Positions 46,038 to 56,035 are shown, counted from the first letter of the stretch. The stretch is DNA of 64,000 nucleotides from Candidatus Methanophagales archaeon ANME-1-THS (GCA_004212135.1 RXIE01000127.1:1-64000), one strand, 5' to 3'. Program-made: numbers and translations. Notes: generated by a model from the letters alone, not told the origin.

Positions 46038-46613
46038 ATGGGCTCGAAGCGAGAACTCCTCTTCATCACGACCAATCAGCACAAAGTAAAAGAGATACAG
46101 GAGCTGGCGGAGTCTGAATCGAGGAATCTAACCATCGTGCATAGAAACTATGAGTACCCGGAATTACAGCTCGATGAGCTGGAAGAGGTGGCGCGAGCAA
46201 GTGCGAAGTATCTCCAAAAGAAGGGAGTGATTCAAAGACCATTCCTCATTGAAGACTCCGGGTTGTTTATTCACGCGTTACATGGTTTCCCCGGCCCTTT
46301 TTCCGCATACGTCTTTAAAAGAATCGGTAATGAGGGCATTCTGAAATTGATGGCAGGTAAACAAGCTGATGAACGAAGGGCGCTGTTTAAAACCGCGGTC
46401 GCATTCTGCGAACCGGACCGAGCAGAGCCGGTCATTTTTGTCGGCACGGTGGAAGGGAGCATTGCAGATGAGGCACGGGGCAGTGGTGGTTTTGGCTTCG
46501 ATCCCATCTTCGAATTCGGGGGGAAGACGTTTGCCGAGCTGAGCACGGAAGAAAAGAATAAGGTATCGCATCGGAGCAGAGCATTCAGGAAATTACTGGC
46601 ATTCCTCTCGTAA
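46038..46613 (+). CDS. XTP/dITP diphosphatase (HAM1/RdgB)
   Basis: A house-cleaning enzyme that hydrolyses non-canonical purine triphosphates. The 191-residue protein has ITTNQHKVKEIQEL, LIEDSGLFIHALHGFPGPFS and GSGGFGFDPIF, all family signatures. The start at 46038 fits the family; longer frames upstream run antisense into hypE. Confidence 0.92.
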   Translation: MGSKRELLFITTNQHKVKEIQELAESESRNLTIVHRNYEYPELQLDELEEVARASAKYLQKKGVIQRPFLIEDSGLFIHALHGFPGPFSAYVFKRIGNEGILKLMAGKQADERRALFKTAVAFCEPDRAEPVIFVGTVEGSIADEARGSGGFGFDPIFEFGGKTFAELSTEEKNKVSHRSRAFRKLLAFLS

Positions 46614-46805
46614 AAACAGAGCGTATCTCACTCAAGTATTCTTCTTCCATACGATGATTTCGAAAAGTTTAATTAATTGGCACCGTTTTTATCTAGTGTG
46701 GGGATGAAACGATCTAAGGTGGGATCAGGGTGTGCTACGCTCAAAAAGGGGGGAGAAGGACCACCTCATCTAACTCCGTTTTTGTTCACCTCCGTTTTTC
46801 ATAAG

Positions 46806-47492
46806 ATGGCTATGTTCTTGCCCCATACCAAGAAATTCTTCGACCTCTTCGAGGACCTTGCTGATAAAGCGGTCGAAGCCTCGCAACTGCTGCTGGAGTT
46901 AAGTGCTGACTCACCCTCAGCCGTCCCTATTTCCCTGAGCCCTGATCTGCGCAGCTCAAATCTCATGCGAATACGATCACAACTCAGGACACTGGAGAAT
47001 GAAGCGGATTCCATCGTCCATCAAATTATCCATGAACTGTTTTTTGACCACACCCGGGTCACCGAGGAGAAGGGCGATATCCGGTACTTCGCTCATAATC
47101 TCGACAATGTCATTGATAATGTAGAAAAAGCAGTGGCCCGATTGGCCTTTACCCCACGACTTACCATTCCAGAATCGGTCAGTGAGTTCGCTCCGGTCAT
47201 CCATGAGGCGGCGCAGGAGATAAAGAAAGCGGTCGGTTGTTTGCGAGAGCTCAGACGCGAAGAGATGACCTTACAAAACTGCTGCATTCGAATTAACGAG
47301 TTGGAGAATAAAGCAGACAAAATAAATCGGCGATGGCTGAAGATTCTCATGACCACACCGGTGGAAGATCCCAATGAAGTGCTTGAACGGCTCTTACTGA
47401 AAGAGGTCGTGGGGATTTTAGAGAATACAATGGACAATTGTGAGGACATCGCGAATATTCTGGAGACCTTTGGATTAAAGGGCGGGATCTGA
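46806..47492 (+). CDS. DUF47/PhoU-like phosphate transport accessory protein
   Basis: A 228-residue all-helical protein of the DUF47 family (PhoU-like), typically paired with PiT transporters and thought to modulate them. The start MAMFLPHTKKFFDLFEDLADK is the family N-terminus, hence 46806 rather than 46677. Its TGA overlaps the ATG of the PiT gene, indicating coupling. Confidence 0.88.
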   Translation: MAMFLPHTKKFFDLFEDLADKAVEASQLLLELSADSPSAVPISLSPDLRSSNLMRIRSQLRTLENEADSIVHQIIHELFFDHTRVTEEKGDIRYFAHNLDNVIDNVEKAVARLAFTPRLTIPESVSEFAPVIHEAAQEIKKAVGCLRELRREEMTLQNCCIRINELENKADKINRRWLKILMTTPVEDPNEVLERLLLKEVVGILENTMDNCEDIANILETFGLKGGI

Positions 47493-48517
47493 TGTGGCTG
47501 GCATTGGTTCTGATCATCTCGCTTGCGCTGATCTATGATTTTCTGAATGGCGCGAATGACAGTGCAAACGCAATAGCGACGGTGATCGCGACCAAAGCAT
47601 TACCACCACTGAAGGCATTAGGGCTCGCGAGTTTCTTTAATCTGCTCGGCGCTTTCTTCTTTACCGAAGTCGCAAAAACAATTGGGAGCGGGATTGTTGC
47701 TACCACTGAGCTTGCACCTACCCTGGTCCTTCTGGTGCTCATGAGCGGGTTGCTCGGCGCGATACTCTGGACGTATCTCTGCACCTCGCTCGGTATCCCG
47801 ATAAGTGTGACGCATTCGTTAGTGGGAGCGATTATGGGTGCGGGATTCGTTGCAGGCGGCGCGGGCATCATCCAGTGGGGTATCCTGAAGCAAAAAGTTT
47901 TTCTCGCTATTGCGCTCGGCCCGTTTGCCGGCTTTGTAGCCGGGGCTCTGCTCTTCTCGCTCATCAGTTGGGTGCTCTACCTCTTTTATCAAAAGGTGCC
48001 CCCCACCAAGACGGAGGTGCTCTTTAAGAAATTACAGCTCATTTCCGCATCCTTCATGGCATTCAGTCACGGCATGAATGATACGCAAAATGCGATGGGT
48101 GTGATTACTGCGGCGTTGATCACCGGCGGTTTTATCGCGACGTATCCTTCGGACCAATTTCCTGTTCCCTGGTGGGTGAAGCTCCTCTGTGGTTCGATGA
48201 TGGCGCTGGGCACACTTCTGATGGGCTGGAAAGTCATCCGAACAATGGGCTGGCGGTTAACGAAGCTGGAGCCCAAGCATGGGTTCGCGGCTGAGACTGG
48301 TACAGGGCTCGCTGTGGTAGCGGTTAGCCTCGTTGGTATGCCGGTGAGCACCACGCACATCATCGGGTCAGCCGTGATAGGGGGTACATTCTTTCAGAGC
48401 CTGCGCAGAATCAGATGGTCCGAGGTGGGACGAATGGTCACCGCCTGGATCATCACCATTCCCCTCTCCGCTCTCTTTGGTGGTGCATCCTATTGGCTCC
48501 TGCGGCTCACGGTATGA
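47492..48517 (+). CDS. pit: PiT-family inorganic phosphate transporter
   Basis: A low-affinity phosphate:cation symporter of 341 residues with about 10 membrane helices. The duplicated signature is visible as FLNGANDSANAIATVIATKA and FSHGMNDTQNAMGVITAA. It is coupled to the DUF47 gene upstream. Confidence 0.95.
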   Translation: MWLALVLIISLALIYDFLNGANDSANAIATVIATKALPPLKALGLASFFNLLGAFFFTEVAKTIGSGIVATTELAPTLVLLVLMSGLLGAILWTYLCTSLGIPISVTHSLVGAIMGAGFVAGGAGIIQWGILKQKVFLAIALGPFAGFVAGALLFSLISWVLYLFYQKVPPTKTEVLFKKLQLISASFMAFSHGMNDTQNAMGVITAALITGGFIATYPSDQFPVPWWVKLLCGSMMALGTLLMGWKVIRTMGWRLTKLEPKHGFAAETGTGLAVVAVSLVGMPVSTTHIIGSAVIGGTFFQSLRRIRWSEVGRMVTAWIITIPLSALFGGASYWLLRLTV

Positions 48518-48591
48518 GGTAAGCCTGCGGACTGGCGACTAAAGGGACGGAGCTCCGGCCCGTTGATCACCGTATCGCGACCAAAAGATAT

Positions 48592-48664
48592 TTATAGATT
48601 GAAAAATATATATTATTTTTAATATCCTTATATATTTTTAAGATGTGGTATATATGTGAGGTGA
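48592..48664 (+). promoter_or_regulatory. AT-rich promoter and ribosome binding site of pstS
   Basis: Several TATA-like elements lie upstream of pstS (TTTATAGATTG near 48592, TATATATTATTTTT, and TATATATTTTTAAG near 48630). A GAGGTGAG ribosome binding site ends at about 48664, 8 bases before the ATG at 48673. The TATA density marks a strong or regulated promoter, as expected for a phosphate-starvation operon. Confidence 0.5.
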
Positions 48665-48672
48665 GAAAAAAG

Positions 48673-49680
48673 ATGAAGAAGATGAAAGCGATAGCGAGTG
48701 CAGCGGCACTCATAGCGATTGCAGCGCTCGGCACAGCGATCCTCATACCAGCGACCACAACGGCTGTGACTCCAGCGGGTCTCTCGGTACCCTGACCATT
48801 GCGGGGCTCCACAACCGTACTTCCGATCAATGAGGAGTGCGCGCGACTGCTTCGCGTGGCGAACCCTGACCTCCGCATATCTGTTTCAGGTGGCGGATCG
48901 GGTCATGGCGTCAAAGCGGTCGGATCCGGCGAGATCGATATTGGCGCGGCATCGCGCGATGTGAAATCCGAGGAGATGGCATTGTATCCCGATCTGAAGC
49001 CGGTGGCAATTGGAAAGGATAGTGTGGCGATTGTGGTGCACCCCCGCAATACGATCAGTGATTTAACCATGGAAGAGGCCTCGAAGATCTTCAGCGGCGA
49101 GATCACGAACTGGAAGGAGGTGGGCGGCGCCGATGCAGCGATTCGGGTCATCACGCGGGAAGAAGGATCAGGCACTCGAGAGGTATTCGAGACCTATGTG
49201 CTGAAGCCATTTAAGCGAGAACTAGCAGGACAAGCATCAGTAAAGCAATCCAATGGCGAGGTACGGGCAACGCTCAGCAGTGATGCCTCGAGCATCGGGT
49301 ATCTCTCGCTCGGCTACGTCGATGAGACCGTCAAAGCGGTTCGCATAGGTGGCGTGGTGGCAACCGTCGAGAATGTGCGTTCAGGCGCCTATCCCATTAC
49401 GAGGAACCTGTATCTCATCACGAAAGGGGAGCCTAGTGAACTTGAAAAGGGATTCATCGAGTTCGTGTTGAGCACTGAAGGACAACGGATCGTCGAAGAT
49501 ATGGGCTATATCGCGTTGGCCCCCCTCGAGATGTCAACGCCAGCACCAACCGCGAGACCGATAACCACACCACTGCCAACTCCAACGTCCGCGCCCAAAG
49601 AGCCGGGCTTCGGGGTTATAGGTGCTATCGCAGGACTGCTTGCCGTGCTGTTTCTCGCTCGGAGAAGCAGGACGAAGTAA
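48673..49680 (+). CDS. pstS: Phosphate-binding protein PstS with PGF-CTERM anchor; two compensating indels near the 5' end
   Basis: PstS captures phosphate for the PstCAB importer. The signal peptide is encoded from 48673 (MKKMKAIASAAALIAIAALG). In this frame a TGA occurs at 48793, then the frame continues into GSTTVLPINEE, the family phosphate-binding start. The intervening bases make sense in the +1 frame as GTLTIAG. The sequence is explained by a missing G at 48786-48787 and an extra G at 48803-48806. The body is intact (GSGEIDIGAASR, GSGTREVFE). The end has a Pro/Thr linker, PGFGVI, a helix and RRSR. Confidence 0.85.
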
Positions 49681-49791
49681 AAGCACGAGCACAAAGAGAA
49701 GCTAAAAAATGGATCAAATACCAGGGTTTATTTTTTCCCCCTTTCCTTTTACTGTTAGTAGGAACGTGGCGTGCGAGAACGAGAAGGTACA

Positions 49792-50523
49792 ATGAAAATC
49801 GCGCAGATATCAGACATTCATGCAGCCGATGCTCATTTACTGCCTGACTTAGCAGAGAATGTCATAAAGAGGATAAATGAATTGAGGCCTGAAATTCTTG
49901 TGGTGACGGGCGATTTAACTGATAACGGCTATCCAATCGAGTATGAACGGGCGAAGCACTATGTCGATCGAATCGCGTGTGCGATACGAGTGGTGGTTCC
50001 AGGAAATCACGATGTGCGGAACGTTGGTGATCTCGGCTTTGAGGAGTTCTTCGGACCCCGATCAAAGAAGGAGCGTTACAACGGCGTAACTATTCTGGGC
50101 ATTGATTCCACACAGCCTGATATTGATGACGGTCATGTGGGCAGGGACAAATACACATGGATCGAGCAGAGCCTGAATACAAAGGACTTTAAGATCGTGG
50201 CGCTCCACCATCATCTGATTCCGGTTCCCAAAACCGGGCGAGAAAGCAGTATCCTCAGAGATGCGGGCGATCTACTCGAACTGCTGGTGAGATGCAAGGT
50301 TGACCTGGTACTCTGTGGTCATAAGCATGTGCCGTGGGTCTGGGACGTGAATGGGATGATCATTCTCAATGCAGGTACTGCGTGCACGAACCGCGTAAAA
50401 TGGAATATACCACAATCGTTCAATCTCATCGAAGTGGACGAATCGGCAATGGGCGCGATCAAGATCCACCGTATGTATTCATGTGGCGGAGAGGAGTTGG
50501 TCTTCGAGCAGAAGAGGGGATAA
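49792..50523 (+). CDS. Calcineurin-like metallophosphoesterase in the pst cluster
   Basis: A cytoplasmic phosphodiesterase of about 243 residues. The metal motifs are complete: DIHAAD, GDLTDNG, GNHD, HHH and GHKH. It resembles the cyclic-nucleotide/CpdA-like group. It lies between pstS and pstC, suggesting a phosphate-related role such as scavenging or signalling. The start at 49792 (MKIAQISDIH) is chosen; a GTG 21 bases upstream is possible. Confidence 0.85.
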   Translation: MKIAQISDIHAADAHLLPDLAENVIKRINELRPEILVVTGDLTDNGYPIEYERAKHYVDRIACAIRVVVPGNHDVRNVGDLGFEEFFGPRSKKERYNGVTILGIDSTQPDIDDGHVGRDKYTWIEQSLNTKDFKIVALHHHLIPVPKTGRESSILRDAGDLLELLVRCKVDLVLCGHKHVPWVWDVNGMIILNAGTACTNRVKWNIPQSFNLIEVDESAMGAIKIHRMYSCGGEELVFEQKRG

Positions 50524-50529
50524 CGCGTT

Positions 50530-51444
50530 ATGAGCGACTCAGCGCAGCGGTGCGCCGGTGCCTTTGGATCTTTCAGGGGCGGTTTGGCTGAACGACTGGT
50601 AGAGAAGCTCCTCTTTATCTGCGCGCTTTCCTCTATTCTCATTGTCTTTTTTATCATCGCCTTCATCTTGAAAGAAGGCATTCCTGTCCTTGCGCTTGGT
50701 CCTGATTTCTTCTTCGGGATGACCTGGAAGCCCGGTCAGGGCCAGTTTGGCGTGGTGCCGACGGTACTGAGCACCTTCATCGTGGGCATCGGTGCACTGG
50801 GGATCGCGGCAGTGATTGGTATACCTGCTGCGATCTATTTAGCTGAATTCGCACCCGAATGGCTGCGAGCTCTTATCAAGCCGAGCGTGGAGATGTTGGT
50901 GGGTATTCCATCGATCGTGCTCGGCTTCTTCGGCTTGATGGTGCTCGTGGTCTTCATCCGAGACAATATCGGCGGCTGGGGTGAATGTATCCTGGCAGGG
51001 TGGGTAATCCTCGCGGTCATGACCCTGCCGCACGTCATCAGTATATCCGAAGATGCGCTTCGCGCGGTACCGAGAACCTATAAAGAGGCATCACTCGGGC
51101 TCGGTGCCACACCATTACAGACAATACGAAAGATACTAGTGCCAAATGCACGATCCGGGATCCTGGCCTCTTTGATTTTGGGTATGGGCAATGCGATTGG
51201 CGAGACCATGGCGGTCCTGATGGTCATCGGAAATCCGAACATACCCTGGATTCCCAGCAGCGTGCTGGAACCGGTACGAGTGCTCACCTCCACGATTGTC
51301 ATTGAGATTTCGTACGTCGTCTGGGGTTCGACGCACCAGCATGCGTTGTTTGCGCTCGGTGTGATTCTCTTCAGCATTGTTGCGGTGCTCAATGCAATCA
51401 CCACGGCACTGATCAGAAAGGGGATAAGGACGGGGTGTAGATGA
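50530..51444 (+). CDS. pstC: Phosphate ABC transporter permease PstC
   Basis: An inner permease subunit of 304 residues with six membrane helices and the cytoplasmic EAA-type loop (YKEASLGLGATPLQTIRKI). It follows the phosphoesterase by 6 bases and overlaps pstA by 4. Confidence 0.95.
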   Translation: MSDSAQRCAGAFGSFRGGLAERLVEKLLFICALSSILIVFFIIAFILKEGIPVLALGPDFFFGMTWKPGQGQFGVVPTVLSTFIVGIGALGIAAVIGIPAAIYLAEFAPEWLRALIKPSVEMLVGIPSIVLGFFGLMVLVVFIRDNIGGWGECILAGWVILAVMTLPHVISISEDALRAVPRTYKEASLGLGATPLQTIRKILVPNARSGILASLILGMGNAIGETMAVLMVIGNPNIPWIPSSVLEPVRVLTSTIVIEISYVVWGSTHQHALFALGVILFSIVAVLNAITTALIRKGIRTGCR

Positions 51445-52304
51445 ACAGAGGCGAAGTAGCTGAAAAGCTGGTAAAAGCAGGCTTGCTCGGAGCGGCGCTT
51501 ATATCCGTCGCGGTCCTCCTCATCGTCGTTGCGTACATCGTTCTTAAAGGTGTGGGCACGATAAATCTCGAGTTCCTGACCCAGGCTCAATATCGATTTG
51601 GACGGGGTGGTGGTATCTTTCCGCAGATCATCGGCTCGTTAGGTTTGGTCGGGGTCTGTCTGCTCTTCGCTGTTCCGCTGGGCGTTGCGTCTGCGATCTA
51701 TCTCGCGGAATATGCCCCGAATAACCTGGTCACGGAAAGCGTGCGGTTCTTTGTGGCATGCCTGGCGGGTATACCCTCAATTGTGATAGGACTGTTTGGA
51801 TTGGTATTTCTCGTTTATTACCTCCATCTGGGCGTCTCCCTGCTCTCCGGCGGTTTAGCGCTCGGGTTTATGATCCTCCCGTGGACCGTTCGGGCGAGTG
51901 AAGAAGCGATCAAAGCGGTTCCCCAGTCTTACCGCGAGGCGTCGCTCGCATTAGGCGTCACCAAGCTCCAAACCATTCGGAGGATCGTGCTTAAAAGCGC
52001 TTATCCGGGCATCATCACGGGTGTACTCCTGGGCACGGGCAAGGCGATAGGAGAGACTGCAGTTGTGCTTTTAACCGCGGGTTCTGGTCTTGAGAGCTTC
52101 TTACCCCGGTCTATATTCGACCCTGTTGCGTCGCTACCCGTCTATGTGTATCTGCTTGCAACAACGGGGAACACGTCAGAGCAGCTCGAACGTGCGTTTG
52201 GCGCATCGCTCGTGCTCATCACGCTCTTTCTGCTGATGAGCATCTTCGCGTTAGTCCTTCGGGATCGCTATTTCAAACGTATGAGAGGAAGAGGAGGAGG
52301 CTAG
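51441..52304 (+). CDS. pstA: Phosphate ABC transporter permease PstA
   Basis: The second permease subunit, 287 residues. Six helices and an EAA loop ([19 protein letters not shown]) are present. It overlaps pstC (ATGA) and precedes pstB by 5 bases. Stop is TAG. Confidence 0.95.
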   Translation: MNRGEVAEKLVKAGLLGAALISVAVLLIVVAYIVLKGVGTINLEFLTQAQYRFGRGGGIFPQIIGSLGLVGVCLLFAVPLGVASAIYLAEYAPNNLVTESVRFFVACLAGIPSIVIGLFGLVFLVYYLHLGVSLLSGGLALGFMILPWTVRASEEAIKAVPQSYREASLALGVTKLQTIRRIVLKSAYPGIITGVLLGTGKAIGETAVVLLTAGSGLESFLPRSIFDPVASLPVYVYLLATTGNTSEQLERAFGASLVLITLFLLMSIFALVLRDRYFKRMRGRGGG

Positions 52305-52309
52305 GAGCA

Positions 52310-53062
52310 ATGAGTAAGATAGAGACTATAGGGCTGAGTGTGTATTATGGAGATGGCACGGTCTGTGGGTTAAAAGCGGTGAATATAACGATCGAAGCGA
52401 ACAAAATCACGGCGTTGATCGGACCCTCGGGCTGCGGTAAGACGACATTTCTCAGAGCGTTGAACCGGATGAACGAACTCAAGGGAGCGCAGACAAAGGG
52501 AAAGGTTCTTATCGATGGGATTGATATTTACAATGGCAAAGTGGATGTCATTCAGTTGAGGAAGAGAATAGGCATGGTCTTCCAGCAGCCTAATCCCTTT
52601 CCCATGAGTATTTACGATAACGTTGCGTATGGCCCTCGGATCCATGGCCAGCGGAACGAGAACCTGGGTACGATTGTGGAGGAGAGTTTGAAGAAAGCGG
52701 CATTGTGGGATGAGGTAAAAGACCGGTTGGACGAGAATGCGTTGGGATTCTCGGGAGGGCAGCAGCAGCGGTTGTGCATTGCGCGCGCACTTGCGGTCAA
52801 TCCAGAAATCATCCTCTTTGATGAGCCCTGTTCAGCATTAGATCCGGTATCCACAGCGCGAATCGAGGAGCTGTTGACCGAATTGAAGCAGGAGTATACC
52901 ATCGTGATCGTCACGCATAACATGCAGCAGGCCGCCCGTGTCTCGGATTGTACCGCGTTCTTCCTCATGGGCGAACTGATCGAATATGGAAAGACGTCGC
53001 AGATCTTTGAGCGACCAAAGGATAAGCGGACGGAGGATTATATTACCGGGAGGTTCGGCTAG
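52310..53062 (+). CDS. pstB: Phosphate ABC transporter ATPase PstB
   Basis: A 250-residue ABC ATPase with Walker A GPSGCGKT, the PstB-typical [20 protein letters not shown], signature [17 protein letters not shown] and Walker [14 protein letters not shown]. Its TAG stop directly abuts the ATG of phoU. Confidence 0.97.
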   Translation: MSKIETIGLSVYYGDGTVCGLKAVNITIEANKITALIGPSGCGKTTFLRALNRMNELKGAQTKGKVLIDGIDIYNGKVDVIQLRKRIGMVFQQPNPFPMSIYDNVAYGPRIHGQRNENLGTIVEESLKKAALWDEVKDRLDENALGFSGGQQQRLCIARALAVNPEIILFDEPCSALDPVSTARIEELLTELKQEYTIVIVTHNMQQAARVSDCTAFFLMGELIEYGKTSQIFERPKDKRTEDYITGRFG

Positions 53063-53719
53063 ATGAAGGTCAGAAAAGACTATCTGGAGGCTTTAGAGAA
53101 GCTCAAATCGGATGTATTACGGATGGGTGAGCTTGCCAAAGCTGCTGCAAAGAACGCCATCGACGCGCTCGTTAATCATGACAAGGAGTTGGCCGTGCGA
53201 CTTCTCGAAGAGAATAGCGTGATCGATCGGATGGAATTTGAGATCGAGAACCAGTGTATGAGACTCCTCGCGTTACAGCAGCCGATGGCGATTGATCTCA
53301 GAACAATCGAAACGTCCTTGAAGATCATAACCGATTTCGACCGTATAAGCGACCTCGCAGGTGATATTGCAGAGATTGTTATTCAGATCGCGGATCAACC
53401 GTACGCGAAACCGCTCATTGATATCCCGAGAATCTCAGAGATCTCGCAGGGTATGCTCGCGGATTGCCTTGAGGCATTCGCAACGCACCGAATCGAGAAA
53501 TTAGAGGATTTTTCTGCGCGCGATGATATTGTTGATGCGTTATTTGGCCAGATACGGCGGGAACTGGTGGCTATCATGATCGAAAATCCGCGCGCTATTA
53601 CCAGCGCGAGTCACCTTATCTTCATCGGACTCCATCAGGAACGAATAGCGGATCATGCCTGTAACATCGCCGGCCGGATCATCTACATGGTAACGGGAGA
53701 GCGGAGGAAGCTGGGATGA
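53063..53719 (+). CDS. phoU: Phosphate transport regulator PhoU
   Basis: A 218-residue helical PhoU with two repeats, each holding an ExxxxDxxE-type metal-binding helix (NSVIDRMEFEIENQC and the DDIVDALFGQI region). It controls Pst activity in known systems. It is last in the pst operon with no gap after pstB. Confidence 0.93.
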   Translation: MKVRKDYLEALEKLKSDVLRMGELAKAAAKNAIDALVNHDKELAVRLLEENSVIDRMEFEIENQCMRLLALQQPMAIDLRTIETSLKIITDFDRISDLAGDIAEIVIQIADQPYAKPLIDIPRISEISQGMLADCLEAFATHRIEKLEDFSARDDIVDALFGQIRRELVAIMIENPRAITSASHLIFIGLHQERIADHACNIAGRIIYMVTGERRKLG

Positions 53720-53767
53720 GGACCGTGGTCTAAGCGAGCTCAGTGATAATGAACATGCCTACAGGAT

Positions 53768-54295
53768 TCAGCTTATCTTCTTCGCTGCCAGTTCAATAGC
53801 CCTCGTCACACTTGCGGTTGGTCGTATAGTTGCAACGGGTATCGTAACGATCCGCTCAACGGTTGGACTGACGATGGGCGCGCACACGAGCGCGGATGCA
53901 CCATCTCGTTCCGCGTGAATCGCGGCTATTATCGCTTCCTCGATCGTGGTGACCGCATATTCTTTGATCTCAATCGTCTCGTTGTTGAAGTTTATCTCAT
54001 CCTTTTCTATGCCGTCCAAAACGCCCCGTGCACCGATGACCGCAATGAATTTCTTCTGCCGCGAAGATCCTCGTTTGATCTCCCGCACCGTGGTGAGTAT
54101 CCGCCTGAAGGTGCGCATATTCGGATCACGCTCGCCCGAGAGGATCTTGTAAAGCGTGCTGGCAGGTATGCCCGATTTCTCACTGAACTCGCCGATGCTC
54201 ATCCCCAATTTCTGTTTGATCGCTGCGGCCAGTATCTCGGGCAGCTCGTGATCCTGCACAAAGATCTCAGTTACGATCTCATCGGCGACGGTCAT
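53768..54295 (-). CDS. XRE-type HTH regulator (COG1709-like), divergent from the coenzyme M operon
   Basis: A 175-residue archaeal regulator. The HTH is LGMSIGEFSEKSGIPASTLYKILSGERDP, of Cro/XRE type, followed by a C-terminal domain (about residues 85-172) seen in a conserved family of methanogen regulators. Its gene is divergent from the HdrCB-like/COG1900/cysteate synthase/comDE operon across 120 bases. That gap holds the proposed operator shared with the downstream transporter operon, making it the best candidate for the controlling protein. This last point is inference. Confidence 0.75.
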   Translation of the reverse strand: MTVADEIVTEIFVQDHELPEILAAAIKQKLGMSIGEFSEKSGIPASTLYKILSGERDPNMRTFRRILTTVREIKRGSSRQKKFIAVIGARGVLDGIEKDEINFNNETIEIKEYAVTTIEEAIIAAIHAERDGASALVCAPIVSPTVERIVTIPVATIRPTASVTRAIELAAKKIS

Positions 54296-54354
54296 AGCTC
54301 ATAGTATAAATTGCTATTCCATATATATAAATATCGCCGCTCGTATTATACAAT

Positions 54355-54391
54355 TAGGAAATTTAGTGCGCAAAATAGAAAAATTTAAATA
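54355..54391 (+). promoter_or_regulatory. Promoter-operator of the coenzyme M operon (copy A)
   Basis: A near-palindrome TTTAGTGCGCAAAA at 54362-54375 is followed by TAGAAAAATTTAAATA, a BRE plus TATA-like box at about 54382-54391. The same arrangement occurs before the transporter operon at 59905-59945, with roughly 33 of 40 aligned positions identical. The dyad sits directly upstream of the TATA box, where a repressor or activator would act. Confidence 0.65.
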
Positions 54392-54424
54392 TCGAGAATT
54401 TAGAAGAGGGATGACTTGAAGAGA

Positions 54425-56023
54425 ATGGTGGATAGTAAGATCGTTGAGGATGAGGAACTGGTGGCTATAAAATCACGGGAAATAACACCGGTTCTCAGAG
54501 ATTACCCCGCACGCACGCACCAAATTGCAGAAATGCCCGATACGGAAAATGGGTTGGGGGAAGAAGACCTGAAGAGATTGAGGTTAGATTGGTTACTTAC
54601 CGATCCTCGTGCCCCTGATTTGTATTCCTGCATTCAATGCGGTGCGTGCACGGGCATTTGCCCCGCGGCATCAGTGGACAAGAGATACAATCCGAGAAGA
54701 TTGGTCGAGTGCCTTATCTCGGGATGGGATATAGAAGATTATCCTTTAGAAAAGTGCTTTTCGTGCTATACCTGTAAATACGCATGCAGAGAAGGAAATT
54801 GTGTGGCTGATATAATTAAGATCTTGAAGGAGAACGAATGGAAGGGGTTAAACGTAAATCGGGAAAGATGCAGGGAGGAGTTATACTGCAAATCCCTTTA
54901 CGAGCGAGGTTTATGTGTCACCTTTGATGCTCTTTCTCCCGATAAGATTCCGGAATGGGGCTCTTCATGGAAGAGGATCTACTCAAATATGCAAAAATTC
55001 AGATTGGAGCTTGGTCTTGAAGTGCATTGTCGAAAGATACCTCAACAATCGCTTGATGAGATACGAGAGATTGTGGATAGAACAGCGAATACAAAATTCA
55101 GAAAAGAAGGTATGGTCGAGGAAGTGACGAAAAGAATTCCTGATAATAAAATTTATCTGTTCCATAGTTGTTTCGCGGACGCACACTATCCAGGTATTAC
55201 CGAGAGTATAAAATACCTATTTGACAGGCTCGGCATTGACTACCTCGATGATCCCCGGCACTCGTCGTGCACCGGCTTTGGGTATTATGTGAATGAAATA
55301 CCGCTTTCCACAACGCTTGCGATAAATGCAAGGAATTTCGCTCTGGCAGAAGAGACGGGCTATCTAAATATAGCACCGATTTGTCAAACAAGTTACGGGG
55401 TGCTTACGGAGTCGGCGAGGATTTTGAGGAGCGGCATAAGAAGGCGGATAAATGAAGAGGTCTTGAGCAAAGTGAACAGGAGATACGAAGGTGAGGTCAA
55501 TATAGCCCATATTTCAGAAGTACTATGGGCTCACAGAGAGAGAATAAAAGAGAAAGTAAAGCACAGCTTTAACGGCCTAAGAGTTGCCACACACAACGGG
55601 TGCCACTATGCGAAGATGTTCAGAAAATCCGCTATGCTTAATTTATTGGACGAACTCGTATCCGTTACCGGTGCGGAACCTTTGGATTATGTGGAGCTTT
55701 GTAATCGTCTGCGTATGGGTTTTGATCATACGGTAGAACCCGAAAGAAGATACCTTACCCGGATAATTGCCCGAAGAAAGCTTCTATCCGCTAAAGAGGC
55801 GGGTGCTGATCTCGTTCTTGTTGCCTGTCCCGGGTGCCAAATAACACTCGATAGAAATCAAGAACGTATTGAAAAGGAAAGTGATGTGGAACTCGGTCTG
55901 CCTATCATTAACCATGCCCAGTTTATCGCCTTAGCACTGGGTGCAGACCCCTACAAAGTTGTAGGAATACAAACGCATTCAAACTCTCTCGAACGCATCT
56001 TAGAAGAGTTCGACATTCTTTAA
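54425..56023 (+). CDS. HdrC-HdrB-like fused Fe-S oxidoreductase of the coenzyme M operon
   Basis: The 530-residue protein joins a HdrC-like ferredoxin part (CIQCGACTGICP and CFSCYTCKYACREGNC in the first 130 residues) to a HdrB-like part with CCG-type regions (HSCFADAHYPG...SSCTGFG; HNGCHY...CPGCQ). Such proteins relay electrons or act on thiols/disulfides. The second CCG site reads ELCNRLRMGFDH instead of the usual CCGxGG, and the DNA there is identical over 21 bases to the next gene. The start at 54425 is favoured by GAGGGATGA spacing; TTG at 54416 is an alternative. It probably supplies electrons to the COG1900 partner. Confidence 0.82.
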   Translation: MVDSKIVEDEELVAIKSREITPVLRDYPARTHQIAEMPDTENGLGEEDLKRLRLDWLLTDPRAPDLYSCIQCGACTGICPAASVDKRYNPRRLVECLISGWDIEDYPLEKCFSCYTCKYACREGNCVADIIKILKENEWKGLNVNRERCREELYCKSLYERGLCVTFDALSPDKIPEWGSSWKRIYSNMQKFRLELGLEVHCRKIPQQSLDEIREIVDRTANTKFRKEGMVEEVTKRIPDNKIYLFHSCFADAHYPGITESIKYLFDRLGIDYLDDPRHSSCTGFGYYVNEIPLSTTLAINARNFALAEETGYLNIAPICQTSYGVLTESARILRSGIRRRINEEVLSKVNRRYEGEVNIAHISEVLWAHRERIKEKVKHSFNGLRVATHNGCHYAKMFRKSAMLNLLDELVSVTGAEPLDYVELCNRLRMGFDHTVEPERRYLTRIIARRKLLSAKEAGADLVLVACPGCQITLDRNQERIEKESDVELGLPIINHAQFIALALGADPYKVVGIQTHSNSLERILEEFDIL

Positions 56024-56035
56024 TAAACGAGAAAG

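Noticed and set aside
48793..48795. TGA in pstS as a selenocysteine codon
   Set aside because: The surrounding residues in that frame are not family-like, whereas the +1 frame restores the expected sequence, so paired indels explain it better. No SECIS-like structure was noticed.
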